DNA of 64,000 nt from a cyanobiont of Ornithocercus magnificus (GTDB lineage Bacteria > Cyanobacteriota > Cyanobacteriia > PCC-6307 > Cyanobiaceae). Each line of letters opens with the position of its first letter. The first letter of the stretch is position 1. Positions 39,004 through 48,795 of the stretch are shown in pieces. The position numbers were made by a program, and so were the translations under genes. The notes beneath the pieces were generated by a model that worked only from the letters and a program-made list of their open reading frames with translations, searched no databases and was not told the origin of the DNA. The DNA lies in NCBI GenBank assembly GCA_007996965.1, contig BIMP01000001.1, forward strand, positions 1 through 64,000. Direction: 5' to 3'.

Positions 39004-39267
39004 ATGGCTCACAAGAAAGGTACAGGATCTACCAGGAATGGCCGTGACTCAAACGCTAAACGTCTTGGCGTCAAAGCTTATGGTGGGGAGTCAGTCACGG
39101 CTGGCGCTATCCTTATTCGTCAGCGTGGCACACCTGTCCTTCCCGGCTCGAATGTTGGGCAAGGTAAGGACAACACCCTATTTGCTCTCAGCAGTGGTGT
39201 GGTTAGTTTTGAGACTATTCATCGTGGTCTACGTAGGCGCAAGCGGATTAGTGTCTTGGTTAGCTGA
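39004..39267 (+). CDS. rpmA: 50S ribosomal protein L27
   Basis: L27 lies near the peptidyl-transferase centre. The 87 residues begin [20 protein letters not shown] and include [20 protein letters not shown] and [20 protein letters not shown]. There is no cleaved N-terminal extension of the Firmicutes type. Confidence 0.98.
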   Translation: MAHKKGTGSTRNGRDSNAKRLGVKAYGGESVTAGAILIRQRGTPVLPGSNVGQGKDNTLFALSSGVVSFETIHRGLRRRKRISVLVS

Positions 39268-39269
39268 AA

Positions 39270-39663
39270 GGTCTTTATCAACGGCCTCACAAACATGGTG
39301 CCGGAATTCAAGCAACTGAGCAGGCAGACTAGGCAAATACTCTAGTAAATCAAAACATATGACTGAATCAAACCGCATATCTACAGCGATTGTAGGGTCT
39401 CCATAGGTAGATAACCTATTATATAAGTCAAGCTTTTCGGTATATTAGCTCACAGAGTCACAATTATTAAGACTCAAGTAACAGGGTATGGGTGTCAATA
39501 ACACTACTGGGTTCGAGATCTGCTCCTGCACAAACCACTGCTGCAATCCCAAGGTGTTAGCAACATAATCTGAGCCACTTAGATGCCAAATGACCAATTC
39601 TAAGAGGTAATCTATTCTAAATTTTATAGAAAGAGATACCACCTTTCTAGGGGAAGCTGCCAA
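39270..39663 (-). pseudogene. Remnant of a methyltransferase-like gene
   Basis: On the minus strand an open frame (39663-39445) includes LELVIWHLSGSDYVANTLGL and PVVLLTPIPCYLSL. After one in-frame TAA the same frame continues YTEKLDLYNRLSTYGDPTIA and FDSVICFDLLEYLPSLPAQL down to the end of rpmA. The last segment resembles the post-motif region of class I SAM-dependent methyltransferases (fDvvicfdvLEHlp). The N-terminal SAM-binding glycine motif is not visible, so the gene is truncated as well as interrupted. Identity as a methyltransferase is tentative. Confidence 0.45.
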
Positions 39664-39864
39664 GATTCAATGTAGCCAGACCAGTTATACTACTTGACAA
39701 TTACTTTCTGGACCCTTGCAGTGACAAATTTAGACAACTAGAGAGATGTGGCTGTGGATCAAGGCTAGTTTTAAAAAAGGCCCTAATATTAACCTGGACA
39801 GATTCATGCATCTGCCATATAGAATAGCAACTCTAGCATAGTTAACCTAAATCTCACGGCCCCG

Positions 39865-40824
39865 ATGCCAGATGTCACATTCGCGATGTCTCAAGCATGT
39901 AAAGTCTTGACAGAAGTAGTTCCCGGCTTCCTAGTTATTGACAAACCTACTGGTCTCACTTCCCATGACTGCGTTAGACGAATCCGGCAGGTTTGTAAAA
40001 TTAGACGAGTAGGTCATGGCGGCACCCTTGATCCTGCAGCAACTGGTGTGCTACCTATTGCGCTAGGGTCAGCAGCACGTCTACTGCGCTTTCTACCTGG
40101 AGACAAAATATATAAAGCCGTAATCCAGCTCGGGTTGCATACAAGCACTAATGATTTACATGGAGAGATACTGATACGCCAGGGCTGGTCTCAAGAATAT
40201 AAAGATACTACCATAATGCATGCCTTAGCGCATTTCCAAGGTACAATACAACAACGCCCACCACAAGTATCTGCTATCCATATCGATGGCGAGAGAGCCT
40301 ACAAAAAGGTCCGACGCGGTGAAGCAGTAAATCTATCCCCTCGTCTAGTTACTTTACACCGCCTAACCTTATTGGAATGGGATCCTGATAATGGGCAACT
40401 GCAAGTGGAAATCCACTGTTCTCCTGGCACCTATATACGTTCACTCGCACGAGATCTGGGTGAGTTGCTGGGTTGTGGTGCTTGTCTAGCAGGGCTGCAG
40501 CGTACTGAAGCCGCAGGCTTCGGTTTGGCGCAGGCAATACCCCTACCAAATATCGACGCGATGCCACTTCAACCCCTATCTATACTTAGCGGGCTCAGCC
40601 ATATGCCACGTCTTTGCCTTCAAGAATCTGAGCAGAAGTGCTGGTGCCATGGACATCACCTAACATTGCAGATGAGTCGAATAGAGTGTCCTTCGACTTC
40701 ACTCAACGAAACCTCGCCTAATTCTGTGGTAGCTCTTACTGAAGATGGTCGAGTGCTTGGGATTGGCCTACTAGCTCCTGATTGGGTTCTGCACCCAAAG
40801 GTGGTGCTCAATGCTACTGACTAG
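39865..40824 (+). CDS. truB: tRNA pseudouridine-55 synthase
   Basis: TruB makes pseudouridine 55 in the T-loop of tRNAs. The 319-residue protein has VIDKPTGLTSHDCVRRIRQ, the catalytic aspartate in GHGGTLDPAATGVLPIALG, and YKAVIQLGLHTSTNDLHGEI. The C-terminal 90 residues are diverged. An ATG at 39886 is an alternative start. In related genomes truB follows rpmA directly; here the broken gene lies between them. Confidence 0.95.
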   Translation: MPDVTFAMSQACKVLTEVVPGFLVIDKPTGLTSHDCVRRIRQVCKIRRVGHGGTLDPAATGVLPIALGSAARLLRFLPGDKIYKAVIQLGLHTSTNDLHGEILIRQGWSQEYKDTTIMHALAHFQGTIQQRPPQVSAIHIDGERAYKKVRRGEAVNLSPRLVTLHRLTLLEWDPDNGQLQVEIHCSPGTYIRSLARDLGELLGCGACLAGLQRTEAAGFGLAQAIPLPNIDAMPLQPLSILSGLSHMPRLCLQESEQKCWCHGHHLTLQMSRIECPSTSLNETSPNSVVALTEDGRVLGIGLLAPDWVLHPKVVLNATD

Positions 40825-40899
40825 AAGCTTGTACTGCTCTAATTACAGGGGTTATCGCTCTCGTACTTTCAGCTAGACATGTGAATATAGCAACAGCGC

Positions 40900-41655
40900 A
40901 TGGCCGGTCATAGTAAATGGTCTAAGATCAAACGCACAAAGGCAGCACTAGACATAAAGAAGGGAGCTGTATTTACGCGTCTTGGACAAGAGATCAGCAC
41001 AGCTGCAAAAGCCGGGTCAGACCCGGCTAGGAACTTTCAGCTACGGACCGCTATCAGTAAAGCTAAGGCTTCTGGAGTACCAGCTGTAAATATTGAGAGG
41101 GCAATCACTAAGGGATCTAGTAGACAAAGTGAGGGCGAAGCGGGGCTCAAAGCCATCTGCTACGAAGGTTATGGTCCTGGTAGTGTAGCTATCTTAGTAG
41201 AGGCTCTAACAGATAATCGTAACCGTACTGCTGCAGATTTGCGTCTCGCTTTCAGTAAGTACGGCGGTAGCCTTGGCGAGTCAGGATGCGCAGCCTATCT
41301 ATTCGAACAGCGCAGCGAGGTATGTTTACAGGCAATGCCGCCGGTTAAATCTGCAGCTTCTTCTCCTGAGGAGATACTTTTAGAATCCTTGGTTGAACTG
41401 GAAAGTGCCCAAGATTACATCCTAGGTGTAGATGGTATTGTCCGCGTACAAGGACCTTTTGCAGCACTTGAAGAATTACATAGCGGACTTCAAAAGCAAG
41501 GATGGCAGCTACTAAGTTGGGGTCGTTGTTGGATACCACTAACGGTAATATGTCCTGAGGAAAAACTAGTTGAGCGTTGCTTGGCATTATTAACTGCAAT
41601 CAATCTTTTAGATGATGTTCAATTAGTAGTCTCAAATCTTAATCTTGATGTCTGA
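40900..41655 (+). CDS. YebC/PmpR family protein (DUF28)
   Basis: The family includes transcriptional regulators and, from recent work, translation factors that relieve ribosome stalling. The 251 residues begin [20 protein letters not shown], the family signature, and include [20 protein letters not shown] and [21 protein letters not shown] small perfect palindrome lies in the gene at 41010-41028. A hairpin follows the stop codon. Confidence 0.95.
   Translation: MAGHSKWSKIKRTKAALDIKKGAVFTRLGQEISTAAKAGSDPARNFQLRTAISKAKASGVPAVNIERAITKGSSRQSEGEAGLKAICYEGYGPGSVAILVEALTDNRNRTAADLRLAFSKYGGSLGESGCAAYLFEQRSEVCLQAMPPVKSAASSPEEILLESLVELESAQDYILGVDGIVRVQGPFAALEELHSGLQKQGWQLLSWGRCWIPLTVICPEEKLVERCLALLTAINLLDDVQLVVSNLNLDV
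41010..41028. repeat. 9-bp perfect inverted repeat inside the yebC-family gene
   Basis: AGCCGGGTC (41010-41018) and GACCCGGCT (41020-41028) are exact reverse complements around one base. They encode part of AKAGSDPAR. Confidence 0.85.
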
Positions 41656-41690
41656 GAGTCAAGCTCGGCTTAAGGAATCAAGCTTTTAGT

Positions 41691-41738
41691 CTCTAGCCCA
41701 AGCTAGAGCTGCTACATGGTTCATATCCCTAGGGATAT
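41691..41738 (+). terminator. Hairpin and palindrome after the yebC-family gene
   Basis: CTCTAGC (41691-41697) pairs with GCTAGAG (41702-41708) around CCAA. A 16-base perfect palindrome, ATATCCCTAGGGATAT, follows at 41723-41738. Position suggests termination; no T-run follows. Confidence 0.4.
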
Positions 41739-41947
41739 ACTGGTTACTGGTGGGCATGCAGGCCTAGGATTTAGCTGAAAATCTTCTATTCAACGATCCC
41801 TGCAAAGTAAACATAAGACTAGCTGGTATAGGAAGTTTTTAAACAAAATTGACTACAGTTCACTCTCTAAATCGGCAAATAATGTATCAGTAACTAACGC
41901 CTCACTTATTTAGTTTAGGCTATAAATACAAGCTCAAACCACTTTCA

Positions 41948-43339
41948 CTACAATGCAGGTAAAGAATCAAGAGAGTTTTGATAGGGAATAATCTCAACTC
42001 CTCTATAGTAGTGGCGCAAAATCTGGCGGAAGTTAGCCCCGCGCATAGCTAGGCCATATGCTCCCCACTGACTCATTCCAACACCGTGGCCGTGTCCCCC
42101 ACCTGTGATAAGTAGAGCAGGATGGGCTTTATTAGTTGACAGTGGGGTTGACCTGAGAATTGATAAGGGGAGGGGGGGTGAAGCAGGTATATGCCATGAC
42201 TGTCGTCTTCGCACATTCTTTCTTTTTTCTTCCTGACTCGAAGACATTCCCACCTTACCAAATTGGGGACTGGTAAGCAGTGGGACAGGCTTGTGATGTT
42301 GGCTCAACTTGACCCACTTAGAAGATGGATTGTTTGATAGAAGGTTAAGACTTACTAGTGTGCTCTTTAGGCCTAGCCGCTGACGTAACTTGCGCCCAGA
42401 GAGGATAAAGCTGCTGTACTTTCCATAGACTCTCACGGAGCGAATGCGTCCTGATGGAGAAGCCTCTAGCACTTCAATAGACTTGAGTCCGGCAGTCTCT
42501 CTAAATAGCTTTTGCATTCGTTCTGCACTGAATAGTGCGCTCCACCGATGCATAGGGCTGTGTTGATCATGGTCAAGGACACTAATGAGGTAGGGCAGCT
42601 CTCTAGACCAAACTTGTCCAGACGTCTCAGTGCGGCCACCAGAGCTGCTATGAAAAACTGCATTAATTAAACGCCCACTGTGAACAAGCACTAGCGACTT
42701 TGTCGTTGCCACTGCCTTTTGTGCACTCAAGGCCTCAGTCTTTACTCCCTTATAAATCTGGCTAGCTATAGTTGCTTTCACATCATAGTGGCTAGCATCT
42801 GCGTCACGGTGGTACAAAGCATAGGTACGTGCAGCAATCGCTTGAGCCTGTAAAGCAGCCAAGGGCCAGTTTAAAGGCATCTCGCCTCCTACAACACTGG
42901 CAAGATAGGCTTCAACTGGAACATGGTTCACTACCTGGATACCTGTTGAAGACCGCTGAAGATAAAACTCGCCTCGGTAAAGTTGCTTGCCGAGCCAGAT
43001 ACCCTGCTGGTTGTCGCAGCGTAGCCTGAGGGCTACGCTGCGGTTTAGGCGTGCACGTGTCAGATATCCATCAGCATCCTCGAGCTCTAAGACAATGCCA
43101 TTCTGAACGGCCAGGGCTCGGATTTTCCAGGCCCGCTTTGGCAGCCATAATGGCCCCCCACTCAGCCGGATTGGCTCAGGTTTATAGGAGCGAAAGCTCT
43201 GCACAGAACTCTCGCCCAACAACACACGCACTACAGGTTCTGTAGTTGTGTAAGGGAGGCCAGAAAAGCTTAGTGCAAGAGCTGTATTGACTAGCCCTAG
43301 TCCAGCTAACCAAATTGACAGCAGAGGCAACGCCAACAT
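41948..43339 (-). CDS. SpoIID/LytB domain protein
   Basis: SpoIID-domain proteins act on peptidoglycan; in cyanobacteria the exact target is unknown. The 463-residue protein has a signal-like hydrophobic N-terminus. The SpoIID domain begins around residue 120: VPVEAYLASVVGGEMPLNWP, ALQAQAIAARTYALY and HSSSGGRTETSGQVW. It ends with GHGHGVGMSQWGAYGLAMRG, the most conserved family motif. A 60-residue basic low-complexity insert precedes that last motif. A 12-bp perfect inverted repeat lies within it at 43015-43042. Confidence 0.88.
   Translation of the reverse strand: MLALPLLSIWLAGLGLVNTALALSFSGLPYTTTEPVVRVLLGESSVQSFRSYKPEPIRLSGGPLWLPKRAWKIRALAVQNGIVLELEDADGYLTRARLNRSVALRLRCDNQQGIWLGKQLYRGEFYLQRSSTGIQVVNHVPVEAYLASVVGGEMPLNWPLAALQAQAIAARTYALYHRDADASHYDVKATIASQIYKGVKTEALSAQKAVATTKSLVLVHSGRLINAVFHSSSGGRTETSGQVWSRELPYLISVLDHDQHSPMHRWSALFSAERMQKLFRETAGLKSIEVLEASPSGRIRSVRVYGKYSSFILSGRKLRQRLGLKSTLVSLNLLSNNPSSKWVKLSQHHKPVPLLTSPQFGKVGMSSSQEEKRKNVRRRQSWHIPASPPLPLSILRSTPLSTNKAHPALLITGGGHGHGVGMSQWGAYGLAMRGANFRQILRHYYRGVEIIPYQNSLDSLPAL
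43015..43042. repeat. Perfect 12-bp inverted repeat inside the SpoIID-like gene
   Basis: CGCAGCGTAGCC (43015-43026) pairs perfectly with GGCTACGCTGCG (43031-43042) around TGAG. On the gene strand it encodes RSVALRLRC. Confidence 0.9.
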
Positions 43340-43438
43340 GGTGCCTGGAATATGCTCGCCATGCCCTAATCTTTAGACGAATTACCTGGAACATGCATCT
43401 TTCTCATGAGACCATGCCTTCGTGAGTGAAGGCGGAGT

Positions 43439-44395
43439 GTGCAGGTCACCTTTCTGGGAACTAGTTCTGGCGTCCCGACCCGTGCTCGTAATGTTTCCGC
43501 TGTAGCAGTGCGATTGTCACAGCGCTCGGATCTATGGCTGTTTGACTGTGGTGAAGGTACCCAACATCAGTTCTTGCGAAGTGAGCTAAGGCTCTCGCAG
43601 CTGCGTCGCGTTTTCATCACCCACATGCACGGCGATCATGTCTTTGGATTGCCAGGTCTTTTGGCAAGTCTGGGTTTGGCTGGAAGCAGTGACGGCGTCA
43701 GCTTATATGGCCCTGATCCACTACAGAACTACCTACAGACTACCCTCAAAGCTAGTTCCACTAGAATTGCTTTCCCGCTAGCTATTCACCGGGTACGCGA
43801 TGTTGCTGAGCGTGGCTCAATACTTCTTGAGGACAAACACACTGTAGTGCGCTGCACGCCGCTAAAGCATCGCATACCTGCCTATGCATACCGTATAGAT
43901 GAAAAGCCACGTGCAGGGCGCTTCAACGTTAAGCAGGCACAAGCACTTGGCATCTCACCAGGGCCTATCTACAGTAAGCTAAAGAGAGGAGATCAAGTAA
44001 CCCTAGAGGATGGCCGTTGTATCGATGGCAGCTTGCTTTGTGGGCCTGAGCAGCCAGGTTGCAGTATCGTATATTGTACAGACACGGTATTTTCGCAAGC
44101 AGCTGTGGAGTTAGCCCGAGGTGCTGACTTGTTAATACATGAAGCAACTTTCTCCCACACTGAGGCCAAGATGGCATTCCAGCGACAGCACTCTACAAGT
44201 ATAATGGCAGCACAAACGGCTGCTAAGGCTGGTGTCAGGCGGCTGGCACTGACTCATCTCAGCCCACGCTATGCCCCCGGTAATACAACTACTCCTGAGG
44301 ATTTACTGGCTGAAGCCCGTGCAATCTTCCCTGAGACAGTGCTGGCACGAGATTTTCTCAGCCTTGACGTGCGCTCTCACTGCAACAGTTTGTGA
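43439..44395 (+). CDS. rnz: Ribonuclease Z
   Basis: RNase Z cuts the 3' trailer of tRNA precursors, needed here because the tRNAs seen in this window do not encode CCA. The GTG at 43439 follows AAGGCGGAG and opens [20 protein letters not shown], 318 residues. The metallo-beta-lactamase zinc motif is [35 protein letters not shown] and [10 protein letters not shown] carry further ligands. The gene is divergent from the SpoIID-like gene. Confidence 0.96.
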   Translation: MQVTFLGTSSGVPTRARNVSAVAVRLSQRSDLWLFDCGEGTQHQFLRSELRLSQLRRVFITHMHGDHVFGLPGLLASLGLAGSSDGVSLYGPDPLQNYLQTTLKASSTRIAFPLAIHRVRDVAERGSILLEDKHTVVRCTPLKHRIPAYAYRIDEKPRAGRFNVKQAQALGISPGPIYSKLKRGDQVTLEDGRCIDGSLLCGPEQPGCSIVYCTDTVFSQAAVELARGADLLIHEATFSHTEAKMAFQRQHSTSIMAAQTAAKAGVRRLALTHLSPRYAPGNTTTPEDLLAEARAIFPETVLARDFLSLDVRSHCNSL

Positions 44396-44466
44396 TCTCG
44401 CCCCGGTGAGGATACCGCCCGTGATACAAAAGTTCTGTGCAGTTTTCTGTAGTCATCGGCATCTCT

Positions 44467-44979
44467 ATGTTCTCGCTTCTCTCTTCTCTGCAGTTGTTGC
44501 TGCGTCGCCTGCTGCCAGTGACTACAATATTGATCGTACTGACTATCTGCACCCCTGTTCGAGCTGCCCAGTGGGATACCGAAACGCTGACAGTTCTTAG
44601 CGATCCAGGTGGAGAGCTTGTGACTTTCAGTGAACAAGAAATTAAGTCAGGTCGTAAGGTGTTCAATACTAGTTGTGGCACCTGTCACGCTGGTGGTATC
44701 ACCAAAACTAACCAGAATGTTGGTCTCGACCCTGAGACTCTTGCACTTGCAACGCCTGCTCGAGACAATGTCGATGCATTAGTTGACTATATGAAAGATC
44801 CCACCTCTTATGATGGAGAGTACAGTATTGCCGATGTCCACCCCAGTTTACGCAGCAGTGACTTATTTGTACAGATGCGTGACCTTACTGATGATGATCT
44901 GCGACTGATTGCTGGATACATCTTAGTGGCACCTAGAGTTCAGGGGCAACAATGGGGTGGTGGCAAAGTCTATTTTTGA
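44467..44979 (+). CDS. psbV: Photosystem II cytochrome c-550
   Basis: PsbV is a lumenal extrinsic subunit that stabilises the oxygen-evolving cluster. I use ATG 44467, 170 residues; a GTG at 44437 is a longer alternative. The signal peptide (about residues 1-33) ends PVRA-AQW. The haem site is CGTCH (C70-H74) in NTSCGTCHAGGITKTNQNVG. The second axial histidine is expected in IADVHPSLRSSD. The C-terminus QGQQWGGGKVYF is characteristic. Confidence 0.97.
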   Translation: MFSLLSSLQLLLRRLLPVTTILIVLTICTPVRAAQWDTETLTVLSDPGGELVTFSEQEIKSGRKVFNTSCGTCHAGGITKTNQNVGLDPETLALATPARDNVDALVDYMKDPTSYDGEYSIADVHPSLRSSDLFVQMRDLTDDDLRLIAGYILVAPRVQGQQWGGGKVYF

Positions 44980-45340
44980 GCTAAGAACTGGGTTTGCCTC
45001 CTAAGAACTTCGCGCCGTAGTCCGTTAGTTGTAGACACTGCCAAGCAAGAATTTCGCTGATTGCCCTTAAGGCCTGTAATCTTAGCATCAAGGTATCTGA
45101 ACAGCAACGCACTCCATTTGTATCTCTAACAGCTACACTCTCTAGAGAGAATTGGCACCATGCTAATAATCATCCCTAGCTTACTTTAGTATGTAATCAA
45201 TTTAAGGGCTTGATTACTTAAGTTGTCTCGGGATTTTGCCAGAAGAGGCACAGTTTTTGTACCAACTACGACTAATTACCTGTAAATCAACGCGCCTGCA
45301 CTACATTAGTCGTTAGGGTCATTTTTTGCCATCGTCGGTG
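44980..45340. other. Intergenic stretch between psbV and the DoxX gene
   Basis: No open frame or RNA is recognised in 361 bases. It should hold the DoxX promoter and the psbV terminator, neither of which I can pinpoint. Confidence 0.35.
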
Positions 45341-45808
45341 ATGAGCCAACTTATGTCACCCCTGTCCGGAACACTCTTCTTTGTCCGAGTAAGCCTCGGG
45401 TTACTGATGTTACACCATGGGCTTGAGAAGTTTGCCGACCCTGTTGGTTTCTCCGAATTTATTGTTGCAAAGTATTTTCCATTTCTTCCCTTTAGCCCAA
45501 TGGTTTGGACACTCTTGGCAGCGGCAGCTCAAGTTGGTGGTTCAGTAGGTTTCATGCTGGGACTTCTTACCAGGCCATCTGCGTTAGCCATTTCTGGGAC
45601 AATGGTATTTGCCATGGCGTTTCACTTGATGGACACCGGCCTTGAAGGATTTCCCGTCGCCGTGGTGCCAGCGCACAACTACCAGTTTGAGACTTCCGCA
45701 CTCTATCTGATCGGCAGCATTGGACTCCTAGCTGCAGGACCTGGGCAGCTCTCACTCTCAAGCATGGTCAAAGATCGCTTTTCCAGCAGGGTTGCTGCCT
45801 GGATCTAA
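45341..45808 (+). CDS. DoxX family membrane protein
   Basis: DoxX-like proteins are four-helix membrane proteins, some linked to quinone redox or oxidative stress responses. I use ATG 45341, 155 residues; a TTG at 45326 is possible. Motifs are FFVRVSLGLLMLHHGLEKFA and QVGGSVGFMLGLLTRPSALA. NYQFETSALYLIGSIGLLAA is the last helix. The function in cyanobacteria is unknown. It stands alone. Confidence 0.85.
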   Translation: MSQLMSPLSGTLFFVRVSLGLLMLHHGLEKFADPVGFSEFIVAKYFPFLPFSPMVWTLLAAAAQVGGSVGFMLGLLTRPSALAISGTMVFAMAFHLMDTGLEGFPVAVVPAHNYQFETSALYLIGSIGLLAAGPGQLSLSSMVKDRFSSRVAAWI

Positions 45809-45948
45809 AGTTCAAAGCTATAGCACAACATTATCTACTGCTAAGAGGTTCTTTATTGTCTGGGCACATTGAGCAGGGATAGCGACTGTACCACCACTCT
45901 TGCAAGCTGGGACTAAAACGAGACGAGAAAAGAGTTAGCAGTGTCACA

Positions 45949-46290
45949 ATGGAACGCGAGCCTGGCTGTAACATCTCCACTACATACGATGGGCAACGCC
46001 GGGCCGCTAAGTCTGGAACGAAGCGTCTACCTACTCTTCGCCAGCTCGGCTCTTTACTACGCCAGGCCATCCGACAGCAAGGCCAAGGGAGCTCCTCCCT
46101 ATCAAAGAGGCGGCAGCATGGGCCAATCACACGGAAGCTATACTGGCCTCCTGGACTTGTATGGACGCTGCCACTTGCAAGAAGTTCATCCACCATGACA
46201 GAAGAGTTGGTCACAAGTAGACAAGAGGTTCTGAAGACCAACTTGAAGCGAAAAGCCACCCAGTGGGTGGCCGTGGATGGCCGGCCCTAA
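45949..46290 (+). CDS. Uncertain small open frame between DoxX and petF
   Basis: This 113-codon frame is arginine- and lysine-rich and ends TNLKRKATQWVAVDGRP, which reads like real protein. A minus-strand frame (46259-45831) covers the same DNA and ends SLQEWWYSRYPCSMCPDNKE, also plausible because of its paired cysteines. I cannot decide which, if either, is expressed, and recognise no family for either. Confidence 0.3.
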   Translation: MEREPGCNISTTYDGQRRAAKSGTKRLPTLRQLGSLLRQAIRQQGQGSSSLSKRRQHGPITRKLYWPPGLVWTLPLARSSSTMTEELVTSRQEVLKTNLKRKATQWVAVDGRP

Positions 46291-46330
46291 AGACCAAACC
46301 TGACAGAGACCACTGTAGTAAGTGGAGAGT

Positions 46331-46630
46331 TCAATACAACTCCTCCTCAGCATGGGTCTTGATTGTGCAGTCGGATGTGGGATAAGCAACACAAGTCAGC
46401 ACAAAACCGCCTTCGATCTGGTCATCATCGAGGAAGCTTTGGTCAGACTGGTCGACTGTGCCAGTAGTCAGCTTTCCAGCACAAGTGGAGCAAGCACCTG
46501 CACGGCAGGAGTAGGGAAGATCAATCCCGCGCTCCTCGGCGACGTCGAGGATGTATTGATCATCAGGAACCTCAATAGTCTGGTTCAAGTTCTCACTCTC
46601 GTTGATCAGGGTGACTTTGTAAGAAGCCAT
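46331..46630 (-). CDS. petF: Plant-type [2Fe-2S] ferredoxin
   Basis: This ferredoxin accepts electrons from photosystem I and feeds FNR and other enzymes. The 99 residues are typical: [20 protein letters not shown], the cluster-binding [15 protein letters not shown] and a fourth cysteine in [11 protein letters not shown]. The acidic C-terminus (THAEEELY) is usual. It lies upstream of serA's 3' side with a 470-base gap. Confidence 0.98.
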   Translation of the reverse strand: MASYKVTLINESENLNQTIEVPDDQYILDVAEERGIDLPYSCRAGACSTCAGKLTTGTVDQSDQSFLDDDQIEGGFVLTCVAYPTSDCTIKTHAEEELY

Positions 46631-47102
46631 GGAATAGAAGGGTACGCACGGTGCCCAAGAATCTGGGCAGGGTTTGGACGAGACCTTCCTACATCGGCAA
46701 TACCCCAGGCAGCTGGATCAGTTTGGTTCCAGCAGGGCAAGCCCAATCGAATCTACGACATAAATAAGACAAATTTATCATTCTAGTTACCCGAGTCTCA
46801 AGTCCAACTGCCTACTTGTGACCTGAGATATTACTTGCTAGTTAAAGATAGTAATAAAAGGTTCTTTTTAGTTTCTAACAAGCTGCCGTGACATATCTAG
46901 TCCCTAGAGTTATTAAGTACAACTATGAGAATTCATGTTGGTTTGCTGGCTGCGGCCCTATCGACTATAAATTCATGTCTTGAGGCCATAGACTATGAGC
47001 AAGATCCGATCTTACAAAGCTATTTATACTTCACATTAAAGACCAGCTCAGTCTAGCAGAAAGCAGACAGTGTCATTAAGGTAAGTCTGGAAACAGGAAA
47101 GT
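46631..47102. other. Intergenic stretch between petF and serA
   Basis: No gene is recognised in 472 bases. I recall prmA lying between petF and serA in related picocyanobacteria; if so it is absent here, but I found no alignable remnant. The part nearest petF must hold its promoter. Confidence 0.3.
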
Positions 47103-48689
47103 TCAAAGCGTTACAGGATGTGCTTCCCGGATGCCATCAATGTTATGGATCGCTGCTAGCAAGCCTGGCAAAATTGGATCGTCAATGCTGAGGACCATGA
47201 CGGCATCACCGCGCACAATGCGGCGGCCTACTTGCATTGATGCAATATTAATGTTGTGCTTTCCGAGCAAGGATCCAAGGCAACCAATAATTCCAGGCAT
47301 ATCACGGTGACGAGTAAACAGCATATGATGGCTTGGCGGAACATTTACGGGAAATTCATTTATACTTGTTATACGAAGTTCTCCGTCGCCGAACACAGCA
47401 CCTGTAACACTGTGTACTTTCTGTCCGCTATAAGTGGAGAGCTGAAGTGAGCCACTAGTAAAATCACGGCTAGCGTCATCCTTTACCTGCAATACATGAA
47501 TACCACGGCCCTTGGCCTCCAATAAAGCATTAACGTAGTTAATACTGTCACCCAGCGCGGAGGTAAGCAAACCTTTAAGCGCAGCTACCAGCAGAGGCTG
47601 ACTTGGATATTTGGAAAACTCACCTTGCAGGCGCACTTCAAGCTCTTGTACCTGACCACCTGACAATTGACTGACAAGTAAACCTAGAGTCTCAGCTAGG
47701 TGAAGGTGAGGCTTGAGCTGTTCCATAATTTCGGCATTTAGCCCGGGAATGTTGACAGCGCTACGAGCTGGTAAACCAAGTAAGACATCGCGGATTTGCT
47801 CTGCAACATCGATCGCCACGCTCTCTTGTGCCTCCTCTGTTGATGCACCAAGGTGTGGTGTTAAGATCAGATGTTCCTTTACTAACCTGAGTGGTGAGTC
47901 GAGAGCAAGTGGCTCAGAAGCATAAACATCAAGACCAGCACCAGCTATTACCCCAGTTTTTAAAGCTTCAGCAAGAGCTACTTCATCAATGATACCTCCA
48001 CGGGCACAGTTTACGATCCGCGCAGCTGGCTTCATCAGCTTTAATAGTCTAGAATTTACCAGATTTTCTGTGTCTGGAGTGCGAGGAATATGCAATGTAA
48101 TGTAGTCGGCCTGCTGGAAAAGCGTCTCAATCTGGCTGAGGCGAACTTGCATCTGCTGAGCACGGTTACCAGAGATAAAAGGATCGTGGGCAATGACCTC
48201 CATTCCCATTGCTTTAGCTACCCGGGCAACATGAGAACCAATCTTTCCAAGGCCAACGATACCAAGTACTTTCTTATAGAGTTCGTTACCAACATATTTT
48301 TTTCTATCCCATCTACCTTTTGCGATGCTGGCATGGGCGTGGGGTACATGCCGGGATAGCGAGAGAAGAAGGGCTAGTGTGTGTTCAGCAGCAGCAATTG
48401 TGTTTCCCTCTGGAGAATTAACAACAAGCACTCCGCGGCGGGTAGCAGCAGGAACATCGACATTGTCTACACCAACACCGGCTCGACCAATTATCCGTAG
48501 TCGTCCTGCAGCCTCGATCACCTCAGCGGTAACTTGGGTGCTAGAGCGAATCATCAGTGCGTCATAGTCACCAATAACAGTGATCAACTCCTGAGCGGAT
48601 AGACCAGTGCGCTGATCGACATGCGCGACCTGGATAAGAATCTCAATTCCCGCTGGATCGATGAGATCAGAAACCAAAACTTTTGTCAT
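47103..48689 (-). CDS. serA: D-3-phosphoglycerate dehydrogenase
   Basis: SerA catalyses the first step of serine synthesis from 3-phosphoglycerate. I start at ATG 48689 (MTKVLVSDLIDPAGIEILIQ), 528 residues, the normal length. The open frame extends 75 codons upstream but that part is unlike any SerA and overlaps the divergent gene. NAD-binding GLGKIGSHVARVAKAMGMEV, catalytic VNCARGGIIDEVAL and the His in LTPHLGASTEEAQ are present. An ASB domain and a C-terminal ACT domain (RDMPGIIGCLGSLLGKHNIN) complete the long form. Confidence 0.96.
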   Translation of the reverse strand: MTKVLVSDLIDPAGIEILIQVAHVDQRTGLSAQELITVIGDYDALMIRSSTQVTAEVIEAAGRLRIIGRAGVGVDNVDVPAATRRGVLVVNSPEGNTIAAAEHTLALLLSLSRHVPHAHASIAKGRWDRKKYVGNELYKKVLGIVGLGKIGSHVARVAKAMGMEVIAHDPFISGNRAQQMQVRLSQIETLFQQADYITLHIPRTPDTENLVNSRLLKLMKPAARIVNCARGGIIDEVALAEALKTGVIAGAGLDVYASEPLALDSPLRLVKEHLILTPHLGASTEEAQESVAIDVAEQIRDVLLGLPARSAVNIPGLNAEIMEQLKPHLHLAETLGLLVSQLSGGQVQELEVRLQGEFSKYPSQPLLVAALKGLLTSALGDSINYVNALLEAKGRGIHVLQVKDDASRDFTSGSLQLSTYSGQKVHSVTGAVFGDGELRITSINEFPVNVPPSHHMLFTRHRDMPGIIGCLGSLLGKHNINIASMQVGRRIVRGDAVMVLSIDDPILPGLLAAIHNIDGIREAHPVTL

Positions 48690-48795
48690 GAGCTGCTGCG
48701 GTAGTGCCGCGGCACTGTAAAGATCAACATGTCGCATCCCGTATAGCGGGCACAGAACAGTAATCAGAGTCGATGTCCCTGTATTTGAGGGGTTT

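Noticed and set aside
46322-46786. 154-codon plus-strand frame opposite petF
   Set aside because: Its first 100 codons are the antisense of petF and it has no family resemblance.
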